From Gelatoporia subvermispora B (Eukaryota; Basidiomycota; Agaricomycetes; Polyporales; Gelatoporiaceae): a DNA stretch of 64,000 nucleotides. The notes beneath the pieces are model-generated. The model was given only the letters and a program-made list of their open reading frames with translations. It was not told the origin of the DNA and did not search any database. The stretch covers positions 1 through 64,000 of the forward strand of contig KB445812.1 of the NCBI GenBank assembly GCA_000320605.2. Reading direction: 5' to 3'. How positions within the stretch are numbered: the stretch's first letter is position 1; every line of letters begins with the position of its first letter. Made by a program: the position numbers and the translations under genes. Shown here piece after piece: positions 1-10,975 of the stretch.

Positions 1-118
1 CCCTAACCCTAACCCTAACCCTAACCCTAACCCTAACCCTAACCCTAACCCTAACCCTAACCCTAACCCTAACCCTAACCCTAACCTAACCCTAACCCTA
101 ACCCTAACCTAACCCTAA
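1..118. repeat. Telomere repeat array (CCCTAA)n
   Basis: Uninterrupted CCCTAA hexamers fill the first 80 or so bases. The proximal part has a few shortened CCTAA units near positions 84 and 107. This is the C-rich strand of the TTAGGG telomere used by most basidiomycetes, written 5' to 3' from the chromosome end. Variant units at the proximal edge are usual where telomerase-made repeats meet older sequence. The array is short because the assembly probably clips it. Confidence 0.98.
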
Positions 119-967
119 GGGGGTACTGTGATGGTCACGTCCTTGGGATCTGCCTATTCAAGACATACCGACCAGCACTGACTGTCATCCGCGCACGATG
201 ACTGACATCCGCTCAAGGATGACTCGCATCCGCTCGTCCATCGCGGATACTCTCTCGCTTTCTCCCTCTTTGTATTTTCCGCATTACTATACACTTCCCG
301 ACCACGGTCTCTTTAGATTACCGGTCCCGTGACCTTGTATTTGATTCCGTGTCCATTCATGTATTTAAGCTCGTGTCGACTCCGCGATATCCTCGCAGAG
401 TCAACACCAGTGTTACGCGCTATCTACTTTACTCGTTCATCCTAATCTGCGCCCTGCGTGCTCAAGATCGACGCCTGCGACCTCTCTACTCTACTCTCGC
501 CTTCTTATCTAATCTCGAGTGCTTATCTCATCAAGCGCCCTCACAATTGCGCGCGCATCTATGCGGTGCTATGTGGCACGTGAACGCGATGTACTGCTGT
601 ATATCTGGGGCGCTGCTATCGCATGGAAATGCGTTTTCCAGATGAATTGCATCCACACACGGAGTCCCTTCTTTACACTCTTTGATATTCATCTCCAACC
701 ATCGAACTTTGTGCATCGCTCTCAGTATATTCCAGCTAATTATCGTATAACATTGGCAAATCCCCGCTGCAACCATGAATTCCCTAGTCCCTAGCTTGAG
801 TGTTTTCGTACAGACACACGGATGTACACCCTACATCTACAGATCACGTCATCTCGACATCCCGTTCCGGGTATGAGATACAGCATAGCAAGAGGCAGCA
901 CCGCGCCTCAGCTGAGTGGTATGCAACAAGGCGACCCGCGCCGAACGCACGCAGTACACGGACACTT
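119..967. other. Telomere-adjacent sequence without a gene
   Basis: No open frame here has family character or splice support. The only structure I see is a three-unit tandem repeat at 179-240. No recQ-helicase-like telomere-linked gene, which many fungi carry here, is visible. Confidence 0.6.
179..240. repeat. Three 20-21 bp tandem units next to the telomere
   Basis: Three consecutive copies of a unit close to TGACTGACATCCGCTCAAGG start at 179, 199 and 220. They differ at a few positions each. The core CATCCGC is kept in all three, with one base changed at its start in the first copy. Such short tandem blocks are common just inside telomeres. No function can be assigned. Confidence 0.75.
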
Positions 968-3900
968 CTATGTTCTCGTGACAGCCGATTCATCCAAAGC
1001 CATAAATGTCCGGCACATCGGGCACTGGTGGCTTGTGGCAAGCCAACGTCGGAGACACCGCTCATGAAACCTGTGCCCGAACCACATTTTATCAGCACCC
1101 CATTTGATACATCTCATCAGTGAAACCAAGAGGATACTCACGCATGCATACATGACGCGCCAAGCGCGCCGATTTCACGGTCCTTGAACTGCGACAAACA
1201 GATGCCGCACTTATCGACGGTTGCGCCGAGTAACTTGAGCTTGATGCGCATCGTACCGTCATCCGCGAGACGCCGACGGAGCAGCTCGACGTGGCCAACG
1301 AGCGGGACGGTCTTTTCCGGGCCCGGGCGCGATGCGGGGCTGGATGTGTGGGCAGGGCCGAGGACATCAGCCAACCTGAGCAGGTCCTGCAGGACCTTAG
1401 GTTAGCATCCTGATGGACTTGGAGCCGAGAGTTGAGCTCACCTCATAGGTCGCCCCATCCCCGCCATTTTCCGGTATACTCGCTGCGAACGCCGCCAGAT
1501 CTGTATCTAGTGCGTAATCGCCGGCCTCAGTACCACTTTCACTCATCTCCACGCCCGAGCCTGAACCTGACGGCTCCTGCGCATCCTCGCTCTCCTCCAC
1601 GAGTGGGACAACGACCGGTGGGGTCTTCACCTGCGTCGGCGTTGTTGGAGAAGATGACTCACTCGGCGGTCGTGGGAGCGGCCTGCCCGGATAATGGTGT
1701 CCTCCAGGCGTGGTCGGCGTGGTCGGTGTCATCGGGCTTGCGGGGCTCGCAGGGCTTGTAGGGCTTGCAGGACTCACAGGGCTTGCAGGACTCGTCGGAC
1801 TGGTGGGACTTGCCGCACCCGGTCGATTGATTCCACTCGTGAGCGGTGCATTGGCATCTGTGAACGCTCCTCGAGAGGACGGTACAATAGTGACGGATAA
1901 TGGCCCGCCCTCTGGGCTGTGCGCACGCTCCTTGTCGGCAGACCTGCGGGAGCGGATAGCTGCTTGCCGGTGGAGCTCGGTCGGAGACAGGGAGGGTGAT
2001 TCGTTGCCAGCGACATTGGCACGGTTCGCTTGGTCAGACGTCTGGTGTTGAGAAGTGTCAACACTCGGAGCAGTGTCATGTTGAGGAGCAGGCGTCATCA
2101 CCGGTGCTGCGGAAACGGGCGCGGGAGCAGGCACGACAGGCGACACGCGTACATCGCGCGGTACACTATCCGCGCCCATCGGTCTCCACACGATGTTTGG
2201 TGATGCCCTCGTAGGGCTCGTCCGAACCGGGCTTGCAGAGCCAAGCATTGGCGTCGTACCTGCGCCTAGGCTTGTGTTCACGAGTGAGCGTGGCACAGGA
2301 TGATCCGGGAACGAATCGTCCACCAGTATGACAGGGTGCTCCCGCCTCGCCCGAGGCGACGACTTCTCGGGACGGAGAGGTGGTCCACGCGCGAGGACTG
2401 GGGATGCACCAGAACTAAGAGCGCGCGTTGTAGCCGTCGAGTTAGGCGAAGTTGGTGAGTTAGCAGCGCCGGGCCTGCGAACAGGACGTTCAATGAACGC
2501 TTGAGGCGTCATCGTATACCTATCCTTCTTCGGCTTGGCCAGAGCGGCGGGGCGCGCGCGCCCACGTTGACTCGCGGACGTCGCCTCCGCATCGGTAACC
2601 AACGCGTCTACAACTTCCCAATCCCCCAGCTCCTCGCTCGGGAATACGCGGACTTGCGGCACTGCTTCCTGAGGAGTCTTGTCCCGAGACCGCGAGCCAA
2701 AGAGTTTGCGCACACCGAGCGCGTCTCGCCTCAACACCAGACCAAATGGGCCGTTCTTGTGCGCAGGTGTAGTAGCGGCCCCATTGGCTGCCGTGCCTGT
2801 ATTCGGAGTTGCAGTGGTGGCCGGATTTGCATGCGAAAGAGTGAGGCTACTCGCCCATGGGCTAGGCGTGGTCACGATGGTCGGAGAGGATGCGAGCGGC
2901 GATGACGGTGCCGACGAGGTGTTCCCTCCCCCGGTTCCGTTCTCCCTCTTTAAAAAGTGCGGTGCGAGCCTGCGCACGAATGCCGCACGCTGCACTCCCA
3001 AATTCTGCTGTGATTGCTCGGCCGACATTCTAGGACTGGGGACGGGACTTGGGCAGGGCTCCGAGACGGTCTCGCGTTCTGGTTCATCGCGATCGTCGGC
3101 GCCGGTGTCGCTGTGACAGTCGATCGGGCGGAGGGAGCCGCAGTGCGAGCAGCGGCGAGTAGGAGAAGGTTCAGTGCGTGACCGAGAGTGCAACATGATC
3201 TGCGAGGTCGATGCGCCAGCGTTGGGGAAAGAGGAGTAATTGGAAGAGAGCGAAGACTCAAGGCGCTGTCGCTCGCGTGCGACACGCTCGACGAGAGGCA
3301 CGCCCATCTCGCGATCGGCCTCCCACTGCTCTGCGGGCTCGAGCGCGACGAGCTCAACGCTAAGGTCGTCCGAATCGGATGCATCTGCGTCCGCGTCTGT
3401 GTCCGGGGCGGTGTCAAAGGGCAGGACGTGGCGCGACTGTGAGGGTATTGTGGGCGAGGGGTAATCTTGCGAAGACGTCACTGACGTCGGTGAAGAGACG
3501 GTAGGCGCGAGCGTAGCCTGTACGCTCAAAGCAGAGGGAGAGATTGGGGAATTTGGTGCATCACTTGGATCGTATGGCTCGGGGGATCCTACCGCTTCCT
3601 GGAAAGATGGTGGAGGGTAATCGGGTATTGGAGGTTCTACGGCGGCGGCGATGAGTGAGATAGCGAGATTGCACCTACAAAATGATATCATACCGTCCGG
3701 AAAGGCTATCGCTTCATGAGCGCGAGCGTTTACAGGCGCTGCGGCTTGTTTGCGCGGACGAGGGTGCGGTTGTACGGGTGCTGGGTATAATCGCCTGGAG
3801 GACGAAGCAGGCACGGCGGTGGTAAAGCGAGGTTCGTCATCGGGGAGTCTCCTTTCGGACCGGGCGTGAGGCGTATCTGTGGGTTTCTTCTTGGGCTTGC

Positions 3901-4054
3901 GGATACGGCCGGCGTTTTGTGGCGGAATGAGGGTTAGCTGACCGTGGTGTGTCACGACGTGAGTGAGATAGGGTGCGACGCGGACGACGTCCTGCGGGCG
4001 TGGGTGGGAGAGATGAGAAGTGGAGGCCATCGGGCGCAGCGTCGAGGAGGACAT
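968..4054 (-). CDS. RING-H2 finger protein, long disordered N-terminus (putative E3 ubiquitin ligase)
   Basis: Three exons (1442-4054, 1142-1395, 968-1070) join in frame to 989 residues. Intron 1396-1441 has donor GTGAGC and the branch/acceptor GCTAACCTAAG. Intron 1071-1141 has donor GTGAGT and acceptor CACAG, and it cuts inside the RING between CMH and FHERC. The C-terminal RING at about residues 934-975 shows all eight ligands: CGIC, then CMHAFHERC, then CPMC (C3H2C3 order), which marks a RING-H2 E3 ligase fold. Nearly all of the first 870 residues are Pro/Ser/Thr-rich and predicted to be unstructured. They include a PPxF-like segment (YPPPSF), a small CSHCGS cysteine pair and a run of SPT/SPA repeats. 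A further in-frame 57-bp intron starting near 3696 is possible. Substrate unknown. The gene reads toward the telomere. Confidence 0.85.
1711..1812 (-). repeat. 9-bp minisatellite coding for SPT/SPA/SPV triplets
   Basis: Inside the RING-protein gene, about ten 9-bp units related to GGGCTTGCA (plus strand) encode alternating SPA, SPT and SPV triplets on the minus strand. The reading frame is kept throughout. Such coding minisatellites change length easily between strains. Repeated SP/TP sites could be phosphorylation targets, which is inference only. Confidence 0.8.
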
Positions 4055-4467
4055 GGTCGAGATGAGACTAGAGACAGGTCAACGTGAGGAGAGCATTCCG
4101 ATGGTCATGCTACGAGTCGTGCTCATGGCCACCCGCTCGATGCGTGCTCCTCACGAGCGCAAACTCTCCTCTCGCTTTCAGCCACCCGGCTTCGGCCCGC
4201 CATTCCGTTCAGGCGCTCACTCCTTTGCAAGTGACTTTCACGACTGCATCATCTTTGAGCGTACCTCCTCGGGAAAGCAGAACCGGCACCAGATATCATC
4301 GAAAAAGCAAGTGGGACAAGACGGTTGTAAGCATGAGAGCCATCGTCTCAGTTACGCTAGCTGGGGAACACGGTTGTCACCGCCAAACATGGCTAAAGAC
4401 GCCGCTCTGAATTTCCAGTACCTCCGCCCATCCATGAATCCTTCCTCATGCCATCCCACGTCTCGTC
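4055..4467. promoter_or_regulatory. Divergent intergenic promoter region
   Basis: This 413-bp gap lies between the start of the RING gene (reading left) and the start of the membrane protein (reading right), so it should hold both promoters. I see no clear TATA element, no additional gene and no repeat. Confidence 0.5.
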
Positions 4468-5538
4468 ATGGTAGTCCCTGCTGGCATCCTAGCTCTTTTC
4501 TTCGTCGCCTTGACTCTTGGAGTCCACCTCGTCACCTCTTTGCTCGCTCTACATAATCATGTCATCGCACGTCGAAGACGCGGTCGCGGCCCCATCAAGC
4601 TATTCGTCGCCATCCTCCTTCTCATGGCGATCGTAGGCTCTGTCGGCGCAACGATGGATGCATCCTTGTTATACTATGAGACAACTGTAGCGAAGACAGG
4701 TAGTACTGACTCAGCACCTGACGCATGGCAGTATATCGTAGAGGTGAATGAAACCATACTATCCGCTGTCCAAGCCTGATATCGTAGCAGGGTCTTGGTG
4801 GCCTTGTACAACCTCTCATAGGAAGTGTTGGCCTCGTAAGCTTTGTTTAAGTCCTCTATGGACAAGCATTTACTTCAAACAGGTGTACCGCTGTCGGCGA
4901 ATATATCAAGGCAGCTGGTGGATCACTATGATCCCCCTCCTGTTATTGGTGGCAGCCTTCTCTCTGATTGTGGTGGTTATTGTCAAATTGTTATCCACAA
5001 GAAATTCATCCGATCCAATAGAACCCGCTATAGCGCGGTACATGCTGGCTGCGTTAGCTTTGCTCTCTGCACAGAGCGTCTCCACATCTAGTGAGGTTCT
5101 GTGCTCTATTCTTTGAACAACCAATTCAGTGAAACCATCTCGTCAGTACCAATCGTGATGCGGCTCTGGGCGGTGAACCTAGAAGTCCGTAAATATACCG
5201 TTCAACGTTCTACTCTCGACGTCTCCATCCATCTCGTTGTGGATTCGGGCCTCCTCTATACTCTGGTGGTTATCACAGCCCTGGCGGTCCGAGCATCATC
5301 GTCCCACGCATATTCCCTCTCGAACGGATCCGTAAGCACCTATCATGGCTGCCGCTTGTTCAGATCCTAAACTGAGGCCGTTCCTTAGTTGGTGCAGATA
5401 CTAGCGATCACATTCAACTTGATGATCATGCGCTCCGGAAAGTCCTCCTCCACTGAGTTTACTGAGCAACAGCTGTCGCGCTTCATTGAACATGCACTAC
5501 GGGACCATGCTACAGATGCATCTGAGTCGTCGGCTTGA
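4468..5538 (+). CDS. Multi-pass membrane protein of a basidiomycete seven-TM orphan family
   Basis: Five exons (4468-4743, 4788-4835, 4883-5090, 5147-5331, 5389-5538) splice in consistent phase; introns are 44-57 bp. The product has a first TM right after the start, a second TM in the segment after the RRRRGRG cluster, then VQPLIGSVGL joined to VYRCRRIYQGSWWITMIP. The latter matches the YRCWVVWxxSWWIxxIP signature I recall from a large basidiomycete-only membrane family of unknown function. Two more hydrophobic segments follow, the charged loop RLWAVNLEVRKY, then DSGLLYTLVVITA and a last TM ending in MIMRSGKS. The soluble tail is short. Function unknown; a receptor-like role is speculation. 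No stop or frameshift was found, so the copy looks intact. Confidence 0.75.
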
Positions 5539-5937
5539 TTCATATATAAGCGCCACGCGCTGCGCAAGTCCGCAAGACGTTCACATGCGCCCACACCAAG
5601 GATGTGTTCGCGTGCAGAGCGCAGGCGGCTCAGTTCTGAGCGGAAGCTCTAGTTCTGATCTGAACCCGGTCTGCAGGTGGAAGTGATACATTGTATTGCG
5701 ATACGTCTATAAGCCTGCTCGTCACGATCTTCCCTCTACATAATCTCACTGACCGGGTCTTCTGAACTGGTTCATCGAGGCGACTGGACACCCACGCTAC
5801 CTGCTGACCTACTTCTTGATCTATATATCTTGATGTTCATCACTCCGATCGGGATAATCGTCCTCGGCTCGTGTTATCGCATATATTCTCTCTCACCCCC
5901 ACAATCCCTGTTTCTTCACTTCCAGCCACCTGTCGCG
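5539..5937. other. Intergenic, no gene seen
   Basis: Between the membrane protein and the P450 relic I see no coding exon. The region should contain the membrane-protein 3' end and the former P450 promoter. A TATATA string lies near 5822-5828, about 110 bp before the P450 start codon. Confidence 0.45.
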
Positions 5938-8045
5938 ATGTCCGGAAGACCGCAGACCAAATTCGAGCAGAGCATCCCCGACTACCGTACACGCATCTTC
6001 CTTGCGCTCGCCAATGCTCTCCTTCTCCCTCCTGTTCTCACCTCGTCCATCACTCTCGTGCTGCGCATCTCGCTCACTACGCCCGTCTTCTTTATATCAC
6101 TGCTGAGCATCCCATTCACCGTCATAATAAGGTTGCGCTACTCGATTCGGACCGCGGACCGCACCGCCGTGCGCCTCGGCGCGCGGCCAGTCCCACGCGT
6201 GGTGGGGAAGCTGCCGGGGAACCTGGACGTCGTGCAGCGGGTGCTCAGGTGAATGGAATCCGGCTATGTGCTTCAAGTCTTCCAGGACTTGTTCGACGAG
6301 TATGATTGCACTGTGCTCAATACACGGTTCTTCTGGCGTAATCAGGTATATTGTCTTCTTGTTCCAGGGCCAGAGTCAGGCTGAGTTTCTTATATAGTCA
6401 GATAATTACCATGGACGAAGGCGTCATGCAGTTCGTCATGGCTACTGGATTTGCTCACCTCGAGAAAGGGCCTTTGTGGCACGAGCGCATGTGAGCGTTT
6501 GTCATCCTGCTATAGCTTTGGCTCTCCGATCCAAGATGAACGCCAGTGACAAATTACTTGGTACTGGCCTATTCAACACGTACGTCTACCTTCCGTCTCC
6601 AGCCTCTATTTTGCTCATCACAGCTCACAGAGACGGAGAAGCATGGAAAAGGGTATGGCCATCTCCGCCAAAATCTTAGCTGACGGCGTCTTACACACCT
6701 CTGAATACTCCGGGGGCGTTCAGCCGTGCGGCTGTTTTTCTCCGAGCACCGTATATCCGACTTCGCTCTATTTGATCCCACAACGAACACCGCCCTCTCT
6801 CACCTTGCGTCGCGTGCCCACCAGGGCCGCGCGCTCGACGTGCAAGATCTTCTTTCTCGATTCACCTTTGACGTCGGCTCTGCCTTGTTCGGCGAATCAC
6901 TCGATACACTGTCGCGTCCGCTCTCGGATCCGGGCAAAGTCAAGCTCGGACCACGGGGCGCCCTTTCTTCTGAGCCTGAAACTCGATCCCTTCACGGAGG
7001 CGTTCGAGCACATGGCGATGTGCATCACTCGGCGCGGGGCGCAGGGCGCGACGTGGCCGCTCCGCGAGCTGTTCCACGATGAGACAGAGGACTCGATCGA
7101 CACCATTTTCCAGTAGGTGGATCCGCTCGTGAAGCGAGCGGTGGAGAGGAGGGAGGAGAGACGTGCAGTTGGACTGGAGAGTAATGCAGAAGACACAGTT
7201 TCCTTGGATTTTCTTACTAGTTCCACGGATGGTATACATATCTGTCTGACCTGCTGCGACTAATTGCACATCGCATAAGACGTCGAGCACATTCGGTATG
7301 AGTTGGTCACGTACTTGATAGCCTCTCGTGATACGGTGAATGAACAGTCAGGTCAAGTCTCGATCGCGCCTACTGACTTACCGCCTCGTCCCGCTCTTCA
7401 CAACCATCTCAGTGCGTGCCATACTCCTTGAGACACTTCGGCTCTTCCCCAGCGCCCCACTCGTCGCGCGCACCCCTTAAGACGTGCCACTTCTCCTGCC
7501 TGCGTCTACGGGCAGCCCGTTCTATCTGCCGCCCCGGACACAAGTCATGATGATGTTACTGCTGTCACATTGATGGCAGGACCTTTGGGGCCCCGACGCA
7601 AATGTATTTCGCCCCGAGCGATGGCTCGACGCAGAGTATGTTGCAAGGATTGGCGCAAGGCCTTTCATTTACTGCCCGTTCTCCGGCGGGCCACGTGCCG
7701 TGAGTAATAGACCTTCTCTAACATGTTCTCTCTGACTGTCATTTGTAGCGCATCGGACAGGAGTTTGCAATGAACGAGGCGATGTACCTTGTCGCTCACA
7801 TTCTGCAGCGCTTCCGCGCGTTCCATCTCACGCCAGAATACCAGCCTGTCGGGTCGACACCACCAGAAGAATGAAAGGGACGTCCTGGAAGGCAAAATTC
7901 CGAGAAAATATGGCCTGCAGTCAGTTTCACGATGTATTCTAAGGTGCGTTTGATTTCATTTAAAGTTCTTTGAGGGACGGAATGCTCACCGTTGATTTCT
8001 CGCGCGCAGGGAGGATTATGGATGACTGCCGAGCTTGCGGAATAG
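5938..8045 (+). pseudogene. Cytochrome P450 pseudogene (CYP63-like), heme cysteine lost
   Basis: Most P450 landmarks are still readable in order: an N-terminal membrane segment, the hinge LGARPVPRVVGKLPGN, the helix-B region ITMDEGVMQFVMATGF, FFSEHRISDF, DVQDLLSRFTFDVGSALFG, the ExxR helix as ETLR (7430-7441), and the heme loop. The gene is broken repeatedly. There is an in-frame TGA at 6250 just before MESGYVLQ, a frame change between the DGEAWK exon and FFSEHR, another near 6960-6990, TAG at 7114 and TAA at 7478. After the intron in the heme loop the sequence reads GGPRA-R-IGQEF: codon 7749-7751 is CGC (Arg) where the axial Cys must be. No functional enzyme can come from this copy. The family name is from recalled similarity; CYP5144-type is an alternative. 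Confidence 0.88.
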
Positions 8046-9214
8046 TACTGATCTTTAGGTTTTGCGCTAGCTCATCGTACGCAGATCGTTACTATCCGGA
8101 AAGACGTACCCCTGAATACGATCGTCCCAAGCGCAGCATATTGTACAACATCAAGGCGTCTTGACATCTCTATTCGACGTAGCGGCTCTCTTCTCGAACG
8201 CCAATACAGGGAATCGGGGTACACAGAGAGATTGATCACCGTTTCTGTACTTGTCGTACTTGTCGAGACCGTTCCCGAAACCGCTCATGTAGCAAAGTTC
8301 AGCGTGTACCGTTGTATCCTCGAGGATGTGGGCATCTCGGAGTATTGCGTCCCTCAGCACTGAGATTTAGTATCGGTGAAAGACTCCTCTTGCAACCCTT
8401 CTCAAACAGGAATTGAACATTATGGATCCTGGATACGTCGGGCCTTCCATCATGATCCTGCGGCTCACCTTCTCGCTTCTCGTTAAAATGGAGCTGAGCG
8501 AGATACTCGGTACAGCTACGCCACAGAAAGGGACGTGGCACTCCCATGCATACTGTCATGTTCTTGCACAGAGTCGTGTCCCGGCGCCCGCATTATCGGA
8601 GTATGTATGTCTCCAATGGCATAACGTTGAACGATCGTATACGTCCGGATAGTACATATCGTATGTGTTCGGCCAGAATTCGACGAGCAAGGCTAGTGAG
8701 GTAAGGTCAATATCAAGGCCACTTCCGTTGAGAGTTCTCAGCCCCGGGATCAGAGGTGTTTGTCAGGGACCGTAGCAGTCCAGCTGAGAATCGAGCGAGG
8801 ACTATGATCTGTCACACAAGAAGACAGTGTTTTGGGGCGCTGAGAGGAGTCGCCAGTGACTTATACCACCATTCTGCGAGATTTCGCTTGTGGTAACCTC
8901 CCGTGCCCTTATGCTGATGCGTATTCGGAGAAATAGCTCGTTCTTCATCTTCAACGCTAGACAGCAGGCGTGGCGCCTTTCGAAGGCGCTTTTTCACGCG
9001 GTACGTGTCCTAGCAAATTGTGGCTGTACTGCCAACTGCTGCGCCCCTTAATATGAGACGCCAACGCTTCTCCTCCGACCATACATCAACTTCGCGGCAT
9101 ACAGCTCAGACCAGCTGGCAGACACAATGCACAAAGGCACGATTAACTGGGGTGGGCACGTTCTTCATCCTTCTCATTGCTTCGCTTACGATTTGATCTT
9201 GCAAAGACCGCAAG
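8046..9214. other. Gene-free spacer
   Basis: Scattered short open frames on both strands lack splice support or recognisable motifs. The segment could hold further decayed P450-associated or transposon sequence, but I cannot name any. The F-box promoter should lie at its right end. Confidence 0.45.
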
Positions 9215-10773
9215 ATGCCAAGTATGAACTACGACATACTGTGCATGGTCATTGCATACCTTCCCCGATACGACCTTCTTTCATTTATGGATGCATGCTC
9301 AACATTTTTCGCTATGGGTCTAGCGACGTTGTTAAGGGACATCGAATTGAGAAGCCCAGAGGACACACAATGGCTCCACTCGTTCATGTTCGCCGATCCC
9401 ACGACACGATTCCCCCTCCTGAAAGCACTGCGCATCTACAATGCTCGTGCTGTGGCGTATGACGCATCCCACATAGTGGATATTCTTCAGCAATGCAAAG
9501 TTCTAGAGAAACTGTTCATTTCACCTACTGAGAAAATATTGAAGATGGATTCGCGTATAACACCGACAATTTGTGGACTGACGAGTCTCAAATACCTCAC
9601 ACTCGAGATTGTAGGAGAGAGGACATTCTCTATGTTTCTGCATCTTCTGCCTCCCCTGACGTCGCTCTCCGTCAAGCCGGATAATCGGTTCCAGTCAAGA
9701 CGATTGTTCTGCCCGCCCCTTCCGCATATGGCATCCACACTTACCAGCCTCGAATTCTGTCCCTCGCCCATCTTCGATTCAGATATTCAATACCCCCACG
9801 TTATAAACCTCGCCCTCTACTCCGATCCGTACACCACACAATGTCACCTCGATCTTCAAGCATTAACCTACGCGTTTCCAAACGTCACAACGCTGAGCCT
9901 CAAAGATTGTCCGTGCGCCCCCTTCGTGCAGTGTTTAGAAGTGGATCGAATCGATCGAGCTCTTCTCCCTCGTAGTCACAACATATCCCAGAAGTGTGCT
10001 ACTTTTGGGGGCAAGTTGCGGTACTTGGAAGGGCCAGTTGACCTCGTTTGGGCACTGGCGCTGTCCTCTCCGGTACAGCACTTGGTGCTAATTATCGATT
10101 CCACACAAGACCTGCTACGTGTTCGGGATACTCTCAACGAGATTGATACTTGTCGACTCACTTTGAAGCTAAATTCCCTCATCCCCGGTTACGACTTTCA
10201 CGCCACCTGTCTACGAGACATCGCGCAGGCGATCGCAGCGTCGAGCGTGAGCCACGTTGCTATCTGTTTCAATGCCTGGGAATCTGGAGATATAACTAGC
10301 GCCCTCCTGATCGTGAGTCTCTGTCTTCATAAATCTGACTTGATGTTGATGTGCTTCCATAGACAATACTTGACGCACTTAGTGGGTCGCTTTCTATTGC
10401 CTACATGGAAATCGATCCTTCGGCCGCCATGAAAAGCGTGCGCGTTAGCGAGCAGTTCTGCATATTTAATGCAGCACTAGAACAATCTCTTCAGGAGTCG
10501 TTAGCTCAGCAGACGTTTACAAACCTCCCGTGTCTGCGGTATCTACTTTACACAACTTCCAGGAACGAGACTATTCTCTGGACGAGGAACATGGACGAAG
10601 AAAGTGCCGCTATCATGGCACATGTAACGTGGCAGGAGAGCGGGTTATTCCGTGCATCCGAAGGCATGAACATTAAAGTACAACCTGGGCGTGATGGTGA
10701 ATTGACCGACGACAGCGATGACTCCGGGAAGTTGTGTCTGCATACTTCACAAACGACGTGCCTCTGTATGTAG
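9215..10773 (+). CDS. F-box protein with leucine-rich-repeat-like body
   Basis: Two exons (9215-10312, 10363-10773) flank a 50-bp intron with GTGAGT and CATAG borders; phase 0 is kept and the product has 502 residues. The N-terminus (YDILCMVIAYLPRYDLLSFM, then DACSTFF) fits the F-box that binds Skp1 in SCF ubiquitin ligases. The rest contains loosely repeated Leu-rich strands such as LKALRIYNA, LKYLTLEIVG and LTSLSV, as in many agaricomycete F-box/LRR-type proteins whose targets are unknown. The C-terminus is acidic (TDDSDDSG). These genes form large, fast-evolving families in mushrooms, which fits a subtelomeric site. The start at the MPSMNYD methionine leaves the F-box directly at the N-terminus, as usual. 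Confidence 0.75.
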
Positions 10774-10975
10774 GACGGATGGTTTAGCTTCGTACTTAAT
10801 CTAGTCATTTATTTCTGGGTGAACCATCCGCAACTGATAAATTTTGATGTCGATAATCATACAGGGACAAACAGAGCGAGTACTTAGTCCGAGATTCATG
10901 TACGACAGCAAAGCAGTATGCCATGAAATAATAACGTGTGTGTAGCACTAAAGGCATGGGCACAATACTTGATCT

